Of a stretch of DNA of 45,683 bases, positions 1-7,365 are shown piece after piece. Source of the stretch: Syntrophomonadaceae bacterium. GTDB taxonomy: Bacteria; Bacillota; PH28-bin88. The stretch's first letter is position 1; each line of letters opens with the position of its first letter. The position numbers were made by a program, and so were the translations under genes. The stretch lies in the NCBI GenBank assembly GCA_018333865.1, contig JAGXSE010000006.1:1-45683 (forward strand), written 5' to 3'. A model generated the notes under the pieces. The model was not told where the DNA came from, made no database searches, and worked only from the letters and a program-made list of their open reading frames with translations.

Positions 1-140
1 CCGGTTTTATCCCTCCAATCCCAGATTTCGCAGAGCATTACCGACAGTCTTGTCCGGCCCTTGTCTGGGTTCATTGCAATAAACTGGCGAATGAAATCAA
101 TTAACTCTTCTGTAATTTCAGGTCTTTTATATATACTCAT
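1..140 (-). CDS. DruA-like (DUF4338) protein, N-terminal part
   Basis: The reading frame starts at ATG 140-138 and runs off the left edge, so only about 46 residues are visible. They begin MSIYKRPEITEELIDFIRQF and include a segment of the type RTRLSVMLCEIWDWRDKTG. The pattern of a helical region followed by LS..LC..W.WR..G is typical of the N-terminus of DUF4338 proteins, named DruA-like after the Druantia defence component. Many such genes sit in transposon-like contexts and their molecular role is unsettled. The gene is too short in this window to place any catalytic residue. A hairpin terminator lies just upstream at 195-216 and a GTGTCCCC/AATTCCC repeat follows it, which suggests a mobile or rearranged neighbourhood. 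The family assignment rests on pattern recognition only. Confidence 0.55.
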   Translation of the reverse strand, partial: MSIYKRPEITEELIDFIRQFIAMNPDKGRTRLSVMLCEIWDWRDKT

Positions 141-184
141 GAACTATGTATTCGACATGAATTCAAAGAGACCTGCTTTTTTTG

Positions 185-216
185 AAAAAAAAATTGAGGC
201 TTGCGCCTCATTTTTT
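185..216. terminator. Bidirectional hairpin terminator
   Basis: A 6-bp stem TGAGGC/GCCTCA (195-200 with 205-210, loop TTGC) is flanked by an A-run on the left (185-193) and a T-run on the right (211-216), so it could terminate transcription in both directions. It separates the leftward DruA-like gene from the rightward Rpn gene. The following stretch up to 359 holds only the GTGTCCCC/AATTCCC repeat (about 254-285) and AT-rich sequence that could carry the Rpn promoter. Confidence 0.6.
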
Positions 217-359
217 CAGGTCATCCCCCAAAAGGGGGGTCTGAACAGTAACATGGTGTCCCCCTAATTCCCCCTTAATTCCCATATAAATTGCTAAATT
301 TAGTGACTTATGTTAAACTATAAGCACAAAGCAGAACAAACATATTAGAGGTTTTAGGC

Positions 360-1286
360 ATGAAGAGGTTAAAGGTCAAAAACGATTTTATATTTCGCAA
401 GCTGTTTGGAGAGGTTAAGAACAAGGATATCCTCCTAAGTTTTTTGAATGCTGTACTGGAATTGGCAGACTCTGAAAAACTTAATGACATAGAAATTATC
501 GACGGTACGGAATTGAAAAAAGACAGCTTAGAAGATAATCTTGGCATTTTGGATATCCGGGCAAAGACAATGCGGGGAGAACAGATCAATATAGAAGTAC
601 AGCTGGTAAACCAGTACAACATGGATAAGAGAACACTGTTTTACTGGTCGAAGATGTTTACGGAGCAATTGAAAGAAGGGCAGCCTTATAACGCTTTAAA
701 TAAAACCATTGCGATAAATATCCTGGACTTTAATTTTATTGAACTTGAGAAATTTAGCACGGTCTTTCATCTATGGGAGGATACGAACAAGGACTGCAAA
801 TTAACGGACGTGCTGGAAATAAGATTCCTTGAGCTTCCGAAATTCAGAAAAAAACAACCGGATTTAAACAAGCCGCTTGAGCGGTGGATGATATTCATAG
901 AAGATTCACCCGAGGAGGTGTTGGAAATGGCAAAGAAAGCAGAACCTGCAATAGCTAGAGCGGAAGAAGTCCTTAAACAGTTGGGAAGCTTTGATGAAAT
1001 CCGAAGATATTATGAAGCGCGGGAAATCGCTATTCATGATGAGATAACCAGAATTACGGGAGCAAGGGCTGAGGGCAGGGCTGAGGGCAGAGCTGAGGGC
1101 AAGGCTGAGGGCAAGGCTGAGGGCAAGGCAGACCTAATCGTAAAGCTTCTGCTAAAAAAATTCGGCCTTCTTCCTGCAGACATCATAAAAAAAATAGATG
1201 AGGCTGACCAATCCCAGCTAGACATTATTGCAGAAGGCATTTTTGAATTTCAGTCCATTGACGATACCCGAAAGTATCTTCAGTAA
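360..1286 (+). CDS. Rpn family recombination-promoting nuclease / putative transposase
   Basis: This 308-residue protein begins MKRLKVKNDFIFRKLFG and continues with GILDIRAKTMRGEQINIEVQ, the N-terminal signature of Rpn/YhgA-like proteins. In the family, PD-(D/E)XK endonuclease residues lie in strands of this kind; here the D of LDIRA and the E-x-Q of INIEVQLV are the likely metal ligands. Escherichia coli RpnA is a DNA endonuclease that promotes RecA-independent recombination. The full expected length is present, with a C-terminal helical region (LLLKKFGLLP) after a short tandem repeat. The start is ATG 360 with a weak AGAGG upstream at about 347. No partner gene is adjacent. A partial second member of the superfamily lies at 45289 at the other end of the window. 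Family identity is clear; function in this organism is not shown. Confidence 0.88.
   Translation: MKRLKVKNDFIFRKLFGEVKNKDILLSFLNAVLELADSEKLNDIEIIDGTELKKDSLEDNLGILDIRAKTMRGEQINIEVQLVNQYNMDKRTLFYWSKMFTEQLKEGQPYNALNKTIAINILDFNFIELEKFSTVFHLWEDTNKDCKLTDVLEIRFLELPKFRKKQPDLNKPLERWMIFIEDSPEEVLEMAKKAEPAIARAEEVLKQLGSFDEIRRYYEAREIAIHDEITRITGARAEGRAEGRAEGKAEGKAEGKADLIVKLLLKKFGLLPADIIKKIDEADQSQLDIIAEGIFEFQSIDDTRKYLQ
1068..1127 (+). repeat. 12-bp in-frame tandem repeat inside the Rpn gene
   Basis: Five consecutive 12-bp units, GCTGAGGGCAGG/AGA/AAG variants, encode A-E-G-(R/K) five times. Because the unit is a multiple of three, changes in copy number keep the frame. Such charged (AEG[RK])n linkers are common between the nuclease and C-terminal parts of Rpn proteins and are prone to slippage. 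Confidence 0.9.
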
Positions 1287-1679
1287 ATTAGGATACTCCA
1301 CAGCTTGAGGCTGCCGGCCTCCTACACCACTTGTACAAGCCGGCCTGGCATACGGCGGTTCGTCAGGGATAAAAAGGGGATGCACATCGTGGGCTACGGC
1401 AAATAAAAAAATGTAACCACATCATCCCCGGAAATGCCCTCCCTGTCTGCTCCCTGTCCTCGTGTCCCTGCGGAATAGGCGGGACAAGGAACCCGACCCC
1501 GTGCCCCCCCCCTGGCTAGGCCTTACCGTAACGGCTTCCCGTCGGCTGTATTCACAGCGCCGAACGGGTGCAACCACCCCTGCTAAGGTTAACAAATAAA
1601 GGGTTCTTCCATCGACCGACACAAAAGAACTGTCCCTTTGTGTTTCTCTTTGCCGGACATAATACGACAATCGCCGGAT
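1287..1679. other. Gene-free spacer with repeat debris
   Basis: No credible gene is seen here. The stretch 1472-1503 (GGAATAGGCGGGACAAGGAA and following) matches 3879-3910 at roughly 28 of 32 positions, so it is a dispersed repeat. At 1619-1643 the arms ACACAAA and TTTGTGT enclose AGAACTGTCCC, a degenerate copy of the GAACCGTCCCC palindrome family found elsewhere in the window. The remainder (1287-1470) may be decayed coding sequence but was not recognised. Confidence 0.6.
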
Positions 1680-2459
1680 TTACTTCAAGAAGCGCCGAGG
1701 GAAACCAAGAACCTGTTTTCCAGCAATGACCATTTGATTTAGCTTAAAACACCGCATGCCTCTGGCAGCCACTTGCAACCCGCAAGCTCTTAAAAACGAT
1801 TTCGACCAGTAATCCGGATGCGTAAGCAAATAAACGACCGGCCACTCCTGTCGTTTTATCCGGGAAACTAGCTCCTTGGCAGAGATATCTCCCCCATTCC
1901 ATCTTATTCCAACATCGCTGAAATTCTGCAAAGATGAAAAGTCAACTTCCAAATAGGCTTCACCAAGTAAATTGCTGCGCTTACGCAGACCCGGGTCTTT
2001 AAGAAAAATCTCATTATTCACTTTATACCCAATCTTTTTAACCCGCGGGTCACCGTGTGAACATACTGTATCTATCTTTAGGCCCGCTGCCCGCAACTCT
2101 CGCAGCTCTTTTTCAAACAATGCTATCGCCCGGTTAAAGTCCCCGCCACAGCGATCGAGCGTATTAAAATGATAGCCTATCTCGAAGCCGTCTTCCTGCA
2201 AGCTGCGCATTGCCGGCAAATCAAACGCTTTTGTATCAACACGAAAATACATGGTCGATCTAATGCCATGGGCTTTTTCTATTTTTGCCACGGCCATAGC
2301 CCGAGAAACATTCCATTCTACATCATGGCGCAAAACTAATAGAGGCTTTTCCCGGTCGCCTTGCAGATACTGCCGGACAGTAACTACCCGGTACCCCCCC
2401 CCGCATATTGCCGCTAAAAGCCGATCATAGGCTGTATGTGTCAAAAGCTCCACTAGCAT
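1680..2459 (-). CDS. Polysaccharide deacetylase-like (NodB-fold) protein
   Basis: The 259-residue product contains LLVLRHDVEWNVSRAMAVAK near residue 41, which resembles the first motif of NodB-type carbohydrate deacetylases and of the related polysaccharide deacetylase-like proteins often found in O-antigen clusters. FEIGYHFNTLD near residue 92 supplies a second conserved His region and YLLTHPDYW near residue 210 a third. In the family these residues bind a divalent metal and remove N-acetyl groups from glycans. No signal peptide is visible, so a cytoplasmic action on a precursor is likely. The start ATG 2459 sits only one base after GAGGAG; GTG 2453, with a 7-base gap, may be the real start. 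It lies downstream of the truncated glycosyltransferase on the same strand, with a 102-bp gap. Confidence 0.75.
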   Translation of the reverse strand: MLVELLTHTAYDRLLAAICGGGYRVVTVRQYLQGDREKPLLVLRHDVEWNVSRAMAVAKIEKAHGIRSTMYFRVDTKAFDLPAMRSLQEDGFEIGYHFNTLDRCGGDFNRAIALFEKELRELRAAGLKIDTVCSHGDPRVKKIGYKVNNEIFLKDPGLRKRSNLLGEAYLEVDFSSLQNFSDVGIRWNGGDISAKELVSRIKRQEWPVVYLLTHPDYWSKSFLRACGLQVAARGMRCFKLNQMVIAGKQVLGFPRRFLK

Positions 2460-2561
2460 TCTCCTCTGTCTCGCAATTTTTCTTATTTGGTCCTTTTCCC
2501 CGTTTTATCCTGAGTTCTCCTAATTTTACGCAGAAGTAGGCGCAAGACTCGGCCCTGCTTG

Positions 2562-3746
2562 CTAGCTAAGGATTTTAGCCAAGGTTTCTCCCAGGTGCTT
2601 CGTGTCATAATACTTTTCCACAAAAGCGCGGCCGTTGGCCCCTAGCTGATCCAGCTCCTCCGGTCGCATCTTAAACAGTTGCAGTATCCCGTCTGCCAGG
2701 GCCTGCGCGTCGCCTGGCAAAACAGTTAGCCCGGCCTGGGCTTCGGCAACTGCATCGTTGGAAACAGCGGCCGCCATAACAACCGGCCTTCCACTGGCCA
2801 GGTAATCGTTTACTTTGTTTAGGCTAACACCATACTTATACACTTCCATGGGTCTTATGCAAAGTATCAGCAAATCTGCCTGTTTAAGCACTGCAGGCAC
2901 GCCGGCCTTGGGTACGGGATCGCAAAAAGTTACATTTGCGCAGCCAAGATGTGCTGCCTTCTCCCGCAAGGCCTGTTTCTCCGGCCCGTCACCTATGAAA
3001 ATGAAATGGACCGCAGCCTCTTTTTTACTTATCAAGGCGGCAGCCTCGATAGCCACCTCCAAGCCGTTAGCCTGGCCGTGGGCACCGGCATAGATTACCT
3101 TAAACTTTTCCTGATGCCGTTCTATAGCCTGGGCCGCCCCAATTGATGGGTCGAAGGGGGTCGTGTCGCGGTAGCGTTCCACATCGACTCCGTTGGGAAT
3201 CCAGCAAATTTTGCCCGGATCGACACCACGGTTTTCATAATATTGCCTGGCCCCGGGCATCAGCACAATAACCTTTTCCGCCTTTAAACACATGAACTTT
3301 TCCCAGGCGTAAAGCAGCCTGGCCGGAAGGCCGGTTTCCTTTATGGCCCCCATGTCGACTAGCGTTTGCGGCCAAAGGTCCCGCACCTCGAAGATAAACC
3401 TTGCCTGGTATTTTCTGGCCAGCCACCAGCCGGCCAGAACTGCCAAGGGGTGCACATTCGAACCGATTACCACATCCGGCTTGTTAAAACTACTCGCGGC
3501 CTTTAAGACCCTAAAAGCGTAGGAAACCATACCGGCCACTCTACGCCAGTCATTTTTATGGTGGGGAAAGGTGTTCAGCCAAACGAACTGTACTCCTGCC
3601 AGTTCCTCCGTCCTGAGCATTTCCTTGGAGCCAATCTTTGTATACTTCCGCGAGACATATTCAAAACCGGAAGCAAAGATGACTACCTGGTAGCCTCGCT
3701 TGAGCAGCTCTTTCCCCAGGTCGAAATGCCTTGTCCCTCCGGCCAT
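2562..3746 (-). CDS. Glycosyltransferase family 4 (WbuB-like), 5'-truncated
   Basis: The product is a GT-B glycosyltransferase. MAGGTRHFDLGKELLKRGYQ is the start of the N-terminal Rossmann domain, IFEVRDLWPQTLVDMG is typical of WbuB-like enzymes, WIPNGVDVERY and FIGDGPEKQ mark the C-terminal nucleotide-sugar domain, and YGVSLNKVNDYLASGRPVV takes the place of the E-x7-E motif. It should transfer a sugar from a nucleotide donor to a lipid-linked glycan at the membrane. Upstream of ATG 3746 the frame remains open to a TAA at 3792-3794 and reads LLPPAITPD, which is genuine family sequence, but the usual first strand and its start codon are missing. At about 3774 the sequence switches to a repeat (GGGTCAGGTCTATATTC on the plus strand). 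The gene therefore seems to have lost its first 8-12 residues and may be inactive or start internally. Confidence 0.85.
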   Translation of the reverse strand: MAGGTRHFDLGKELLKRGYQVVIFASGFEYVSRKYTKIGSKEMLRTEELAGVQFVWLNTFPHHKNDWRRVAGMVSYAFRVLKAASSFNKPDVVIGSNVHPLAVLAGWWLARKYQARFIFEVRDLWPQTLVDMGAIKETGLPARLLYAWEKFMCLKAEKVIVLMPGARQYYENRGVDPGKICWIPNGVDVERYRDTTPFDPSIGAAQAIERHQEKFKVIYAGAHGQANGLEVAIEAAALISKKEAAVHFIFIGDGPEKQALREKAAHLGCANVTFCDPVPKAGVPAVLKQADLLILCIRPMEVYKYGVSLNKVNDYLASGRPVVMAAAVSNDAVAEAQAGLTVLPGDAQALADGILQLFKMRPEELDQLGANGRAFVEKYYDTKHLGETLAKILS

Positions 3747-4020
3747 ATCGGGTGTAATCGCAGGGGGCAGTAAAGGGTCAGGTCTATATTCTTAACATTA
3801 TTGCTTATTTCTTGCGTATTTATTCCGAATCGTATTTTAATACCTTCCCCTATGGTAAACCAACGCAACGTACGCCAAGGAATAGGCTGGGCAAGGAACC
3901 TGTCCCCGTGTATACTGGTGTTCGTGACTTTCTGACTTTCATGCGCCAGAAATAGCCGCCGCAACAAAAGTATTGACGACAAAAGACGCCTTGCCAGACA
4001 ATAATTTAGTATAGTGTCCC
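3747..4020. repeat. Composite dispersed repeats between glycosyltransferase and hsdR fragments
   Basis: Three repeat pieces follow each other. From about 3774 a GGGTCAGGTCTATATTC motif abuts the glycosyltransferase remnant. At 3879-3910 there is a copy of the repeat also seen at 1472-1503, ending CAAGGAACCTGTCCCCGTG. At 3933-4017 lies a sequence that matches 45124-45208, 41 kb away, at close to nine positions in ten; both include AGACGCCTTGCCAGACAATA. No gene is supported. A minus-strand frame over 3683-3982 is open but simply spans the repeats. Confidence 0.75.
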
Positions 4021-4087
4021 CTTAATTCCCTTTTATTCCTTTAATTCCCTTTAATACCCTTAATTCCCCTCCCTTAATTCCCCCCCA
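4021..4087. repeat. TTAATTCCC short-period repeat
   Basis: The motif TTAATTCCC or a close variant recurs five or six times at intervals of roughly 10-15 bases. The same motif follows GTGTCCCC at about 254-285. The right edge of the repeat is exactly where recognisable hsdR coding sequence stops, so it marks a rearrangement junction. Confidence 0.7.
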
Positions 4088-4352
4088 TAAATCGAGCATT
4101 CTTCTTCGAAACCGTGCCGCCTTCGATGTGGCGTAATCTATAGGCCGCTTCAAAAAGTGCAGCTTCCGGCAGCCTTGGGTTGACCCGACGCAGGGCGGGC
4201 AAAAGCTCAGCCATATAAAGAGGATCGATATAATCACGCACCACGTCAGGGCCATAGACGTTGGCATACCCTAATGTGTCGCGAAACATCTCGATGACCG
4301 CGTTTTCATAGTCGGCCTCGGTGTATGGTGTCAGGTGAACCTCCTTGAGCAC
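4074..4352 (-). pseudogene. hsdR: Type I restriction enzyme R subunit, N-terminal fragment
   Basis: About 88 residues are kept, including YENAVIEMFRDTLGYANVYG, DYIDPLYMAELLPALRRVNP and a segment ending in EGGTVSKKNARFM. This is the conserved N-terminus of HsdR, whose full length is near 1000 residues and carries the nuclease and the DEAD-box translocase. Here homology stops after NARFM, where a GGN tail and TAA (4074-4076) derive from the TTAATTCCC repeat. The PD-(D/E)XK nuclease core and all helicase motifs are absent, so the fragment cannot restrict DNA. The start is GTG 4352, one base after the stop codon of the HEPN-motif gene, which indicates that the two were once one operon. No hsdM or hsdS is in the window. 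Confidence 0.85.
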
Positions 4353-4353
4353 G

Positions 4354-5202
4354 TTATAGATTAGGCAACTCTCGTATAGCCTTTATAGTCTTTGGCAGAA
4401 AGGCCTGATAGTTTGTCAATATCATTTCAAATTGTTCTTTCGTTATAATTTTGCCTGTAGGATGACCGCTATCATTCCGATTCTGCCGAATCACGTCCAT
4501 ATAATTGAAGTTAAGGTGTACATTTTCGAACCCAAACGACTTGAAGATTGTTGGCTTTGCTTCAATTCGCTTCATTAGCTCCGTTAATCGAACAGACGCT
4601 ATCTTTGCATTGATGACTTTTCTTTCATATTCAGATTGTTCTGAAGGAGTGCCATGCTTTTTGAGATACTCATAATACGCACAACTCAATTCAAGAAGTA
4701 GCAGTTCGGCAGAGCAACCCAACATTACTGTAGCAGATAACATATTGTTGGAATGTCCATTTTCACAAGCCTCAAATAGATACTTCTTTTGTATCTCGGG
4801 AACATCAGCATTATCAGCCAGATATTTCATAAAACTCGTAAAGACGCTACCCTGCTCGACAATTACTTTTCGCTCCTCAAAAGTAATCTCTTCAAGGTTA
4901 ATTGCTAAAACGCCAACATTATTTATGCCTAAATAGTGATAAGTATCATCATTCTCATAGATGCTACAGGCAATCTTTGAGAGATATGGCAACGCTCCCA
5001 TAACCATACTACGAAAAGCAATGGGTACTTTCAAGTTTGAATATAATTTTCTTTGATAAGAAACTATACCTGAAAACTCCCATTGAGGGTCAAAGTTAAA
5101 CTTGGACCTGCTTAAAACGTTAGCAAGGTCTGTCTTGCCACCATCTTTCAAAACAGCTATCAGTGTAGCCAACATCTGGTTTTCACTAACTGAATAACTC
5201 AT
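4354..5202 (-). CDS. HEPN-motif protein of unknown function, hsdR-linked
   Basis: The 282-residue protein is not recognised as a named family. Its C-terminal part has NRNDSGHP with R242-N243-x3-H247, which fits the R-[N/D/H]-x3-H signature of HEPN ribonuclease domains, and the surrounding 150-280 region is predicted all-helical (AELLLLELSCAYYEYLKK, then LTELMKRIEAK). HEPN proteins commonly act as RNases in toxin-antitoxin, abortive-infection and restriction-associated systems. The start ATG 5202 follows AAGGAGAG at a good distance. The gene ends one base before the hsdR fragment, so it probably belonged to a type I restriction locus as an accessory defence component. Its frame is intact although its partner is destroyed. 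The HEPN call is an inference from one motif plus context. Confidence 0.6.
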   Translation of the reverse strand: MSYSVSENQMLATLIAVLKDGGKTDLANVLSRSKFNFDPQWEFSGIVSYQRKLYSNLKVPIAFRSMVMGALPYLSKIACSIYENDDTYHYLGINNVGVLAINLEEITFEERKVIVEQGSVFTSFMKYLADNADVPEIQKKYLFEACENGHSNNMLSATVMLGCSAELLLLELSCAYYEYLKKHGTPSEQSEYERKVINAKIASVRLTELMKRIEAKPTIFKSFGFENVHLNFNYMDVIRQNRNDSGHPTGKIITKEQFEMILTNYQAFLPKTIKAIRELPNL

Positions 5203-5220
5203 AAAGTACTCTCCTTTTTC

Positions 5221-5335
5221 TCAATATGCAGCAGCGCTTGACCAGTTGTAATCTTCTGCATTTTGAACGATTAATTCCAGCACTAACAGGATTGAGTTCA
5301 ACATAACCGACAGCCTAACACAGATATCTATCGTC
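5221..5335 (-). pseudogene. REP-associated tyrosine transposase (RAYT) C-terminal remnant
   Basis: Reading leftwards from about 5335, one frame gives DDRYLC, an in-frame TAG, then AVGYVELNPVSAGI. After a frame change near 5272 the next frame gives VQNAEDYNWSSAAAY and a TGA at 5221-5223. DDRYL, Y(V/I)ELNPV.AG and (A/P)EDY.WSSA are the hallmark C-terminal motifs of RAYT / Y1-type TnpA proteins. The stop codon, the frameshift and the missing HUH and catalytic-Tyr regions make it a relic. It lies directly upstream of the HEPN-motif gene, in a 280-bp spacer that otherwise holds nothing recognisable. Confidence 0.75.
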
Positions 5336-5482
5336 AAATATAGCCTCTCGCCGGTTCCCTCATTGGGTTACATGACCAGGAAGGCGATCTATCATTGTAC
5401 TTGCTAACCATGGCTTGTTGAATTACATATAACCACCGGTCTCAAATGTTAAGAAATTGTGTGCATCCCCTTTATTTCCACT

Positions 5483-6634
5483 TTAGCCCAAGAAACGGTC
5501 ATAGATGTCGGCCATTTCAACCGTTACCTTCTCCAAGGAATAGTCCTGTATCTTCTCCCGCCCGGCAGCGCCCATGGCGGCTCGCAGTTCCGGATCGGAA
5601 ATAAGCCTTTCCAGAGCCTTGCCCAGCCCCGGCACGTCCCCCAGCTCCACCAAAAACCCCGTCCGCCCATTTTCAACCAGATCGCGGTTGCCACGGACAT
5701 TGGATGCAACCACCGGCTTGCCGGCAGCCATGGCCTCCATGATGCATCTAGGAAGGCCTTCCCGCTTGGAAACCAGAGCCACGATGTCTGATTCTTGCAG
5801 GATGTGTGGGACATCCCGTCGGTAGCCCAAAAAGTGGACCCTGGGAATCTGCTCTATCTCAACCTTTCGCTGCAACGCCGCCATATCTTGGCCGACACCA
5901 ACAAGCAGTAGGTGGGCACTGCCATAGCGATGAGAAAGTCGTTGCCATGCGTTCAGAAGAAAAGCATGGTTTTTATTGGCGTTAAACTCCCCCACACAGG
6001 TAACCACCATGTCATCCCGCCCAAGCCCCAGCTCAACCCTGACGGAGCCCACACCGGAAGAAGGGGGGTAACAGTTCAGCTCCACACCCACTCCGTGAAC
6101 ATAAAACAGATTTTTTCCGGGCAAAAACCCCAAGTGACGGGCATTCTCGAAGTCCTCTTTATTCATTACCAGAAGTCCGTCGGTCCAGCTGGCGGCAATC
6201 CGTTCCGCTGTGTGGTAGATAAGCCAATTTTTAAGCGGCGCGCCCCGATAGAAATGAAATCCATGGGCCGTATACAAAACAGGTCCCTGCCCGGTAGCCT
6301 TGGCCAGATACCGCCCGAGAAAAGCGGCCACAGGGGTGTGGACATGAATAAGGTCAAAATGCTGTGATTTGAGTAATGCCTTAAGCCGATGGAAGGCCTG
6401 AAGATTAGCCGGCCTGTAAGGAGAACGGGCAAAGGGGATCTCCCAGCAGGTAACCCCCGCACTCTCCACATCCTCCCTGCACCCCATTGAAGAAGAGGAC
6501 GCAGCATGTATCTCGTAGCTATTCTTCTGTAGTAGCCTTATAAAGGGGATATGAAAGTTAGCCAGGTGGGCATAAACATTGGCAATAAATAATATTTTTT
6601 TGCCGCATACTTGATTATTATTCCCTATTTGCAT
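5483..6634 (-). CDS. Glycosyltransferase family 4 (CapM/EpsF type)
   Basis: The 383-residue protein has the two Rossmann domains of a GT-B retaining glycosyltransferase. The N-terminal half shows KKILFIANVYAHLANFHIPF, FDLIHVHTPVAAFLGRYLA and YTAHGFHFYRGAPLKNWLIY, the last two being diagnostic of the EpsF/CapM/PglA-like group. The C-terminal half shows CVGEFNANKNH, LLLVGVGQDM and the donor-binding E-x7-E region EGLPRCIMEAMAAGKPVVAS. It should add a hexose or N-acetylhexosamine to an undecaprenyl-linked glycan at the inner membrane face. Start ATG 6634 has a GGGAGG 12 bases upstream, so the exact start is less certain. It stands alone, with a 731-bp gap upstream. Family is certain; donor and acceptor cannot be read from sequence. 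Confidence 0.88.
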   Translation of the reverse strand: MQIGNNNQVCGKKILFIANVYAHLANFHIPFIRLLQKNSYEIHAASSSSMGCREDVESAGVTCWEIPFARSPYRPANLQAFHRLKALLKSQHFDLIHVHTPVAAFLGRYLAKATGQGPVLYTAHGFHFYRGAPLKNWLIYHTAERIAASWTDGLLVMNKEDFENARHLGFLPGKNLFYVHGVGVELNCYPPSSGVGSVRVELGLGRDDMVVTCVGEFNANKNHAFLLNAWQRLSHRYGSAHLLLVGVGQDMAALQRKVEIEQIPRVHFLGYRRDVPHILQESDIVALVSKREGLPRCIMEAMAAGKPVVASNVRGNRDLVENGRTGFLVELGDVPGLGKALERLISDPELRAAMGAAGREKIQDYSLEKVTVEMADIYDRFLG

Positions 6635-7365
6635 AACTCCAGAAATCCTCCCATTACGCTCGGTGCCCGTTTGTTTCAGGTTGCTTGTAAAAGTTTCTCC
6701 TTTGCTTTAGTTCGGGTAGTGCTTATTACCAATCAGTCGATTTGCCAATTAGCCCAAGTAATGCTCACATGCGCTTGCCGTTTGATTATTAGTTCGTTCC
6801 CAAAAAGCTTACATCCATAAAAGGCATGTTCCCACGAGATATGATATTGGAACATGAGGATATATCATTAAAGCCAGCAGGTTTCTTTCATAGCAAGCGA
6901 TTCTAGGACACAAACCAGTTATGACACGTCACCCATCTTGCCATATCGACAATACTCAACTTTAAAGATGCCCCTGAACTTGTACTCTACGATGTTATGG
7001 CAACGTTGCTTGGACAGCAGCCATCAACTTCAATACTGGTTTATAGATACATACCTTAGCATATGGTCTAGTTATTAGGTTCCACCGGAGTTGCTTTCTG
7101 TCTTTCATGTAAATATAACTTCGCTAGCATCTTGCATTAAATGTTGGCAGAGCTCATCATCTTGCTTCAAAAACCTTTCCTCAATTGCTGCTCCACATAA
7201 TTGAATATTGAGGAAACTAAAAGGGAGTTAAGTAAGTATAGTGGAGATAATAGAATTATCCCATTAGGCAATCATTTCCTATTTTTTCACCATTTTCCAG
7301 ACGAGCCCTCTTTCGAGCAAGGTGTTTTTGTCCATTAAATCATTAAAAAGAGGCCAATGAATGCC
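6635..7365. other. Gene-free, AT-rich spacer of 731 bases
   Basis: Both strands are broken by frequent stop codons and no family motif was recognised in any frame. A short open piece on the minus strand around 6960-7000 (EYKFRGIFKVEY and following) may be a decayed gene. The stretch carries no copy of the GGAACCGTCCCC repeat. It separates two glycosyltransferase groups and is best read as a deletion or decay scar. Confidence 0.5.

Noticed and set aside
1422-1670. Minus-strand open frame of 82 codons
   Set aside because: It lies in repeat debris, has no ribosome binding site and reads as low-complexity Arg-rich sequence.
3683-3982. Minus-strand open frame of 99 codons across the glycosyltransferase start
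   Set aside because: It spans three different repeats and then the glycosyltransferase gene in the wrong frame, so it is a chance frame.
6611-7365. Search for a hidden gene in the 731-bp spacer
   Set aside because: All six frames are interrupted and no recognisable motif was seen, so no feature was called beyond an empty spacer.
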